From the NCBI GenBank assembly GCA_033558025.1, contig JAUCEF010000014.1, forward strand, positions 1,674,001 to 1,738,000: a stretch of DNA of 64,000 nt. The letters run 5' to 3'. This document shows, one piece after another, positions 57,901-64,000 of the stretch. Each line of letters starts with the position of its first letter. Positions within the stretch are counted from its first letter, which is position 1. The position numbers and the translations under genes are program-made. The notes beneath the pieces were generated by a model. The model saw only the letters and a program-made list of their open reading frames with translations, was not told the origin of the DNA and ran no database searches. The stretch comes from Phytophthora sp. 'mugwort'. Taxonomy: Eukaryota; Oomycota; Peronosporomycetes; Peronosporales; Peronosporaceae.

Positions 57901-58449
57901 GAGCGCCGTGGGCGTAGGCGCCATTTTGGTTTCGCCGTCGCCCCCTGTCCTGGGCCTGGCCGATGGGGTTTTGCTGGCTGGCCGGGTTCTTCATAGCTCC
58001 GCTGACGCTCGGCCAGCCGCAGTTAGCGCTCCCCATCGCTCAGACCCTCGCGCGATTGGAGCCGTAGCGCATGCTCACGTCGTGGCGTCCGGCGCTCCAC
58101 CAATTTCCCGACGAGCGCGGTCTTCTCCCGTCAACTTCCAGATGGCTGGCCGTGGCGGCTACCGGGTACTTAGCCGCCATGATTATCGGTTTGATCAGAA
58201 AATAAACGATTTTGACAGGGTTTGTTCCCGCATTTGGGCACAAAATCGACTAGCCGTTCTATGGCGCGAAGGGATTCCCGCCGGCCTTTTCTTGATACTT
58301 TCTCCCCCACCCCTGTGCATTTCTTCAGAAATGAGCCGTTGCCCTTCTCGTAATTTGGCCGTTAGGACTTGATTAAAGTATCGAGCCGTCTTTTTCTGAG
58401 CCTGTGCTATTGTTAGCATGTTGTTTGATAACATGTTTGGAAAATACAT
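54960..58449 (-). pseudogene. piggyBac-like transposase remnant
   Basis: Minus-strand pieces follow the order of piggyBac-derived proteins. A basic Lys/Arg/Ala-rich N-terminus (57924-57343, QPAAKKAAKPPTKKQIERRK) opens the trace. ALFLYFLPKRIWHKIAKESN follows (about 56600-56540), matching the FFPxxxWexIxxeTN region. Then come AWKVRSVVDTLQN (about 56200), DEAVIPSCSRFNRTRQY and HKWGTKLYMTCCADNSYS (56140-56020). VLTDGFYTSVQFAYQLLHRD (55660-55600) is the second catalytic-Asp region. Near 55140-54970 are KYYKTLF and AKPAHSTFLQQF, typical of the end. Blocks are separated by short non-coding gaps carrying ACATGTTG words. Frames shift repeatedly, so it is inactive. Element ends were not located with certainty. 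Confidence 0.75.
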
Positions 58450-59949
58450 GTTGGCAAAAACAACATCGAGTAATGGAGGGGGGGGGGTAAACAGGCCAAA
58501 TAAAGACCGTTGAAGTCCTGCTACGACTCACCAACCAGCTCCGAACGCCAAGCCCAAGGTCATCGGGTGTATCGAGGTTATGCTTTACTCAGCACAAGGT
58601 GGGGGCCTGGATGAGGCATCGACAGTGCTGGACATCTCAAGGTCGCGTGCTGTCAACTACATTAACGGCTTCAGATGGTTCTCGGCACCACGTGGTGATG
58701 CCATCGGCAGAAGACCTCGCAGACGTTGACAATGGCTTCTCTTCCGTCGCGGTTTTTCAATCATTATCGGTGCGATCGAAGGTACCCCATTAAGATTCTC
58801 GTCCGCACGATTCCGAAGGCTGATACTGCAGGAATAATTTTTCGGCGGCGGCGCGGTAGAGAGCGATACGATCCACGTTGATCGACTTGGTACCATCCGA
58901 TCCACGGTGATCGATACGATCAGATCGTATCGCTCACTATCACTTCGTGCCGGATCAAATACCGAGCAGCGTCTATGGAATGGATCCGGAATCAAGAAAA
59001 GGGAAGACGAATATAATCTCAGCCTGAATTATTGTTAATTTTTTATATGGAACTATGTTGTAGGTTATCTACCTATATATGTGTCATCGGCCAAACATCT
59101 TCACGTCGACACAAGGCACAAAAAAGATGTGGAGACATCTGCCTACCCATTTCCCGATCAGGAAGCTATTGAGGATACTCGCAAGCATATTTACAGTGAG
59201 ACCACTCAAGAACAAGAATGGCAGTCGAACGCGCCCTTGGCTGGCCGAAGAACAGGTTTTGTATAGGAACCACAGGAAAAACTTGATCAGAAGACATCTG
59301 ATTCAATCTGCAACGCAATGTCGCTCAGCCTTTTTCATTCTCGCTGAAGATACCAACAATGCCGATGGGCAAATCACCTCCCGCAGTACCTGATACTTGC
59401 TGCAACCAAGAAAATTAATTTCAATTTATAATGCGCGATGACCTAGCTGATATCTTAGCTGGTATTAATTTTTCAATAACGAACTTCAGTCCGCCATGTA
59501 CTAAAAGTCTTCGTCATGTGCGGTCCTAGAATTATTAGATATTTCACCAACTAAGTACCAACTTGATCATCTGCTCGACACGTCAAATTATTATCATTTT
59601 ATTTTTATTTAGAGTGCGTTCCTCTCTATATTCAATGCACCTAGGTATGAGACATTATAGACAGATACCCGAGCGATTTACCACTGGTATGGAATAGCTG
59701 AATGTATGCACTTAATCAGAATGCAATGATAAAGCATTCAAAATGCATAAAATTCGGGCTAATTTTAATGGTGTTGATTTTGAAAATGGTCATATTCGAT
59801 CCAAAATCGATGATATCCATCTAAAACAGTCAGCGAAATCTGGTTTGGTGATTGTGAGGCTATAACAATGTAGAGGCTTCGCTCTTGTGACATGCCAACC
59901 ACGCTCAAACAGGGAGACAACCTTGCGGAGTTGTCAAGCAAACATTTTG
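58450..59949. other. Gene-poor stretch
   Basis: A G-run (58475-58487) and a perfect 13-bp inverted repeat, GAGCGATACGATC (58861-58873) with its complement (58923-58935), are visible. Open plus-strand pieces at 59079-59393 show no motif but could belong to the upstream part of the LINE fragment that follows. Confidence 0.35.
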
Positions 59950-60283
59950 TCCCTCCATGGGCATACTGCATCATCTAATTTCAGGAATAACGGAGGAGAA
60001 ACACGTCTTTTTAGCCTTCACAGGCCATTTGACGGTATTATTTCAATCGGCACAAGAACGCGTGCGGGCGATGCAGATCTTCGAGCGCTGCGGTAAAATG
60101 TCAGGTTTTCACGTTCAACCTACGAAAAGCAAGTTCATATTCTTGAGAACGGACATTCAGCTATCGGAATACATGGGCATACCCGTTCACCGACATTTCA
60201 TTCAGTGTGAGTGCGCAATTAAAAAAAAATGGTATGGGCAGCTTGAGTCCACACTATTCGTGTCCATGCACCTTGAGATTTGA
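59950..60283 (+). pseudogene. LINE (non-LTR) reverse-transcriptase fragment
   Basis: About 108 codons read through the palm/thumb border of a LINE reverse transcriptase: VLFQSAQERVRAMQIFERCG and KMSGFHVQPTKSKFIFLRTD, then SEYMGIPVHRHF. The catalytic FADD position reads FTGH, so the active-site Asp pair is lost. No endonuclease or poly(A) tail recognised. Confidence 0.6.
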
Positions 60284-61393
60284 GAGCACGAATAGTACGA
60301 ACCAGACTAATTACATGTTTTGTTGTAGATGATTAAAAATACCGATGGATCTCGCAACCAAGTCTTGTATATTGTATTTAATTACCACTTCACCTCGACC
60401 ATACCAAACAACACGTAGAACAAAACTATCTTTAGCGGTTTTTCTCCTGTTCTGGCGCAGGTAGAGGCTCAGTATCGGTTGATACTGCGTCACCAGGGAT
60501 CAGAATGTGCCATGATACATAATGACCAAACCAGTGCGCTACATATACACCACAACTGAAGCCGTCGCGATGAAACTATGCCTGATATAAGACGGCTCTC
60601 AAGTTGAAATGCTGGATTGAGAAGTGGAAAGTAAGTCTTTTCAGCAATTTTTACAGCCTTGACTGTGAAAAGGTTCGTAAATCCTCACCGTTCGTCTTTT
60701 TATGTGAAAGTGGCCCCGCACCTGTGTGGAATGTCGAGATTAACGGGAATCGGTATATTATCTTGACACTTGCTAAGAGATAGCGAATCTCAAATGTCTG
60801 TCACCGAGAAGCTGGTTACAAATGTGTCATCGGGTTCAGTACCTATACCATCCAGGAGAGCCCAGCGGGGAGGAAATGCAAAGTATAGATTCAGAGGAGA
60901 ACATGACAGTTTGCGCCGAAGAAAAATAATGTGTCGTCATGGTAAAAATTGTGTCTGGGTGAAGCCGCAACGACAGGAGTTAATCTCAGAGTTACCCTAT
61001 TGCATGCACAAACCTAATAACACATTAGTTGGATATCACGCGCTTAGCATCATCGAAAGCATTCACCGCAACTCTGTATTCACTACTGTTTCGTAGCTAG
61101 GCAACGCTCTTGTGAGCTTGCAGCGTCAACCATTCAGAGTTGCCACTGAATAATTGACGCTGCTGCTAAGTTTATACTGCTCCTCCACCATTACGCATGG
61201 GTGACGGGTTGCAATCCGAACAAGCAACTTCATACCGTCGGCGCATATTGATGGTTCACACGAAACCCGATCCATTTGCACTTGAATTTTATACTTAACT
61301 TCAGTTGCTTGCTGCTGGAATAACAGGGTTTCGATACATTCGCCCATATGCATGTATTTTTTATTTATGTTCTTTGCAGCACCCCAGCTTGCC
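60284..61393. other. Non-coding stretch left of the copia LTR
   Basis: A plus-strand frame at 60770-61096 and a minus-strand frame at 61353-61126 carry no known motif. No repeat recognised. The right border is the outer edge of the LTR at 61394. Confidence 0.35.
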
Positions 61394-61674
61394 TGTTGAG
61401 ATGCTCTTGTTGGTTTGAGGGCAAATGCCGAAGTGAGTTCTATTGTCTCCTTACTCTTGCTAACCTGCTTCTACTTACCTTGTGTCCCAGGAGTTAATCG
61501 GAATATCGACCAATCCGATCCATCCACGTGTTCTCAACTGCCCCCCTTTCAGCACAACGCCATTGCGTGAGCTCGCATGCATTGCGTCATCGCTGCATGT
61601 GCCCGCACGCATCGTGTCATCACTGCGCATGGGCATGACGTCACCGCTTCGCATATACGGCGCACACATCAACA
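61394..61674 (-). repeat. LTR of the copia element (3' LTR by orientation)
   Basis: The interval starts TGTTGAGATG and ends CACATCAACA, so it has TG...CA borders with a six-base TGTTGA/TCAACA inverted end. On the minus strand it directly follows the purine-rich GAGTGGGAG, a fit for the polypurine tract. It is 281 bp long. The partner LTR would lie beyond the right edge of the window. Confidence 0.65.
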
Positions 61675-64000
61675 CTCCCACTCGCCGCATGCTGAGCGGT
61701 CTTGGTTCGGACGCCGCTCCCTGCGAGCAAGAACTGCAGTCTCTTCGTCCCGACCGCCTTCGTGAGCATGTCCGCCAGCTGACCTTCCGTCCCAACGTAG
61801 TCCACCGTGATGATGTCCCGGCCCACGTTCTCGCGGATGAAGTGGTGCCTGATGTCGACGTGCTTGGTCCGCGCATTGTAGCCGGCGTTGCTTGCCAGTG
61901 CAATGGCACCTTGGTTGTCCTCCCAGACTTGCGTCGCTCCCACTTGCTCATGACCCAGGTCCTTGAGCATCGCACGGGTCCACAGCACCTCCTGCGTGCA
62001 CAGGCTTAACGCCATGTACTCCGCCTCCGCCGAGCTCAGCGCCACCGTGCGCTGGTACTTGGACTTGAAAACGACCGGCGCGCCGCCAATCATGATCATG
62101 ATCCCGGATACCGAGCGGCGGTCGTCCAGATTGCTGCCCCAGTCCGCGTCCGTGTACGCCTCCAACACGACCTTGCCGTCGTTGCCGCTGTAGATGACCC
62201 CGAAGTCCTTCGTCGTCTTCAGGTAGCGGAGCACACGAATGGCTGCCTTCCAGTGCTGGTGCCCAGGGTCTCCAAGAACCGCGACAGCTGCGTGACGATA
62301 TATGCCACGTCCGGGCGCGTGCAGGTCGTGATGTACAACAAGCATCCGATCAAAGACCTGTACGGCTTGGACCTCATGTCCTCGCGCTCAGCGTTCGTGG
62401 TCGGCGATTGCATCTTCGTCAACTTCATGCCGGACTCGCACGGGTTCACCACCGCTTTCGCGTCTTGCGGGTTGAACCGGTTCACGACGTCGTCGATGTA
62501 GCGCGTCTGCCTGATCATCAACGTGCCGGCCGTGTGGTTATGGTCCACCTCCCTACCGAGGATGAACTTGACCTCGCCGAGCTCCTTCATCTTAAACGCG
62601 CTCTTCAACGCCATCTTGACCTCGTCAATCTCTTTGTTGGTCTTGGCGGCGATGATCATGTCGTCCACGTACAAGCAGACGTACACGTAGTTGTCCTTGG
62701 AGCCCTTCACGTAGACGCACTGGTCTGCCCCGCAGCTGCGGAAGCCGATCTTCATAAACACGGCGTGGATCGTCTGATGCCACGCGCTCGCGGCCTGCTT
62801 GAGGCCGTAGATCGCCTTGTCCAGCTTGCACATCATGTTCTCCGCGTTCGTGATGCCGTACGGCACCTCCATGAACACTTGCTCCTTCAGATCACTGTTC
62901 AGGAACGCTGTGTCCACGTCCAGCTGCTCTGTGACGTAGGCCTTCGCCACCACCACCGACAGCACAACCCTGATCGAGTTCATGTTGGCGACGGGCGAGT
63001 ACGTCTCGAAGAAGTCCACGCCGAACTTCTGCTTAAAGCCCTTCGCCACCAACCGGGCCTTGTACCGCACAACTCGGCCGTGCTAGTTCCGCTTCTTAGC
63101 GAACACCCATCGACACTCAATCGGCCGGGCGCCAGACGTCCGTCGAACCAGCGTCCACGAGCCATTGTCCGCGTGCGCCTTCAACTCGGAGTTCATCGCC
63201 TTGATCCACTCCGACGCCTCGTTGCTCTTCATGGCCTGCTCGTACGTGGTAGGCGCGTCGTCAGCGTCTCCCACACTGGCAGCGTAAGCCAGTACCGCTT
63301 CGGCGAGCAGTCCGTCCTCGTCGACTCGAGGTCGCTTAGGCGACGGCGGCCAGAAGTGGTCGTCGTTGTCCGGGTCGTCCTCGTCGTTCACCTTGTACTC
63401 ATCTGCAACGTCTTGAAGAGCAAGGACTGAGTCACGAGGGCGTCGGACTCGTTCGGGTTCCGGGTGGAATACAAGATTGTCACTGAAGGCTGCCCCTGGC
63501 GTCCTTCGGTATCTTGCCAGCTCATGCCTCGTCAAGTCGTCCGACTCAGCCTCGGGCATCTCCGTGTCTTCCTCATGGCTCTCCTCCACCGATCCCATCG
63601 GCTCTTCAGTAGCGGGTTGGCGCTCTTGCTCGTGCTGCACGACGTCATCGACGTCCTCCGTCGAATGGATGACCGTCGTGCTCTCCGTCGGCGCCGAGTC
63701 GTAGATGCCGTCTACCTCGCGCTCGTCGAGCTTCATCGACCTTGTCACCTTCACCTTGTTCGACTCCAAGTCGTACACGCGGTAGCCCTTCGAGTTCTCG
63801 GCGTACCCCAAGAACATGCACTTGAAGCTCTTCGGCTCCAACTTGGTGCGCTTTGCCTTGTCGACGTGAGCGTACCCGACCGAGCCGAACACGCACTCGA
63901 CAGCCGAAGCCGCCACTCTACTTCGCACAGCAAAGCCAATTCAAAAGCCAAGCCTCGCATAGCTACGGTTCACCAATCTATCACGCCACAGCAGAAAAAA
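61641..64000 (-). pseudogene. Ty1/copia retrotransposon polyprotein, 3' part, lightly damaged
   Basis: On the minus strand the polyprotein runs from the integrase C-terminus (63928, VFGSVGYAHVDKAKRTKLEP, FKCMFLGY) through an acidic linker. The reverse transcriptase has ETYSPVANMNSIRVVLS, QLDVDTAFLNSDLKEQVFME, AIYGLKQAASAWH and the catalytic YVDD in VCLYVDDMIIAA. RNase H (LSSAEAEYMALSLCTQEVLW, DNQGAIALASN) ends in QLADMLTKAV. The product copies element RNA into DNA. Damage visible: a TAG stop at 63085-63083 and one lost base near 62268, both in otherwise clean sequence. The stop codon at 61641 lies 34 bp inside the LTR. Gag, protease and integrase core are outside the window or missing. Confidence 0.88.

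Noticed and set aside
62408..63430. 340-codon plus-strand frame opposite the copia reverse transcriptase
   Set aside because: Antisense of a clear minus-strand RT domain; composition effect only.
1..64000. CRISPR arrays, bacterial operons or rRNA genes
   Set aside because: No regularly spaced short repeats, ribosome-binding-site pattern or rRNA core sequences seen; introns show a eukaryotic nuclear genome.

Overview
The window looks like oomycete nuclear DNA, most like Phytophthora or a close relative. Host genes are compact with short GT-AG introns (about 60-110 bp). A near-match to the oomycete Inr-type core promoter lies upstream of one gene. The repeats are a typical oomycete mix: Ty1/copia, hAT, pogo/Tigger (DDE_1), Tc1/IS630, piggyBac and LINE pieces, plus a tRNA-derived SINE. 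No rRNA, CRISPR array, operon or bacterial gene order is visible.

The layout is a gene island between decayed repeats. From 1 to 9.3 kb there is a well preserved Tc1-type transposon (480-2051) with an intact 328-residue transposase and long terminal inverted repeats. It is followed by a ruined copia element (2.2-5.9 kb, minus strand) and a ruined hAT element (6.6-8.8 kb). From 9.3 to 27.8 kb are four host genes: a three-exon RRP7-type ribosome-biogenesis factor; on the minus strand a bacterial-type glutaredoxin 2; an eight-exon protein of 1,032 residues joining ankyrin repeats, a GAF-like domain and a Fic (AMP-transferase) domain; and a very large gene (15,878-27,821) of about 3,950 residues. 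The last combines an RG-rich N-terminus, a ZNFX1/UPF1-type SF1 helicase, NFX1-type zinc fingers, four CbxX/CbbX-type AAA+ modules and a C-terminal Cys/Gly motif. In this sequence it carries one apparent -1 base break in a run of four C.

From 27.8 to 64 kb I see almost only transposon wreckage: four separate pogo-like transposase remnants, a second hAT, three further copia pieces, two Tc1/IS630-like remnants, a piggyBac-like remnant and a LINE reverse-transcriptase piece. There is also a tandem array holding a tRNA-derived SINE. The last element (61.4-64 kb, minus strand) is a young copia element with a recognisable LTR, damaged by only one visible stop and one frameshift. Several open stretches in this half (30.6-32.4, 40.2-42.1, 47.2-48.0 and 51.5-52.0 kb) look once-coding but were not recognised.

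The most interesting locus is the head-to-tail pair at 12-27.8 kb: an ankyrin-GAF-Fic protein followed 297 bp later by the helicase/zinc-finger/tetra-AAA+ giant. ZNFX1-family helicases act in RNA surveillance and antiviral response in other eukaryotes, and Fic enzymes modify proteins. A joint role here is only inference from adjacency.
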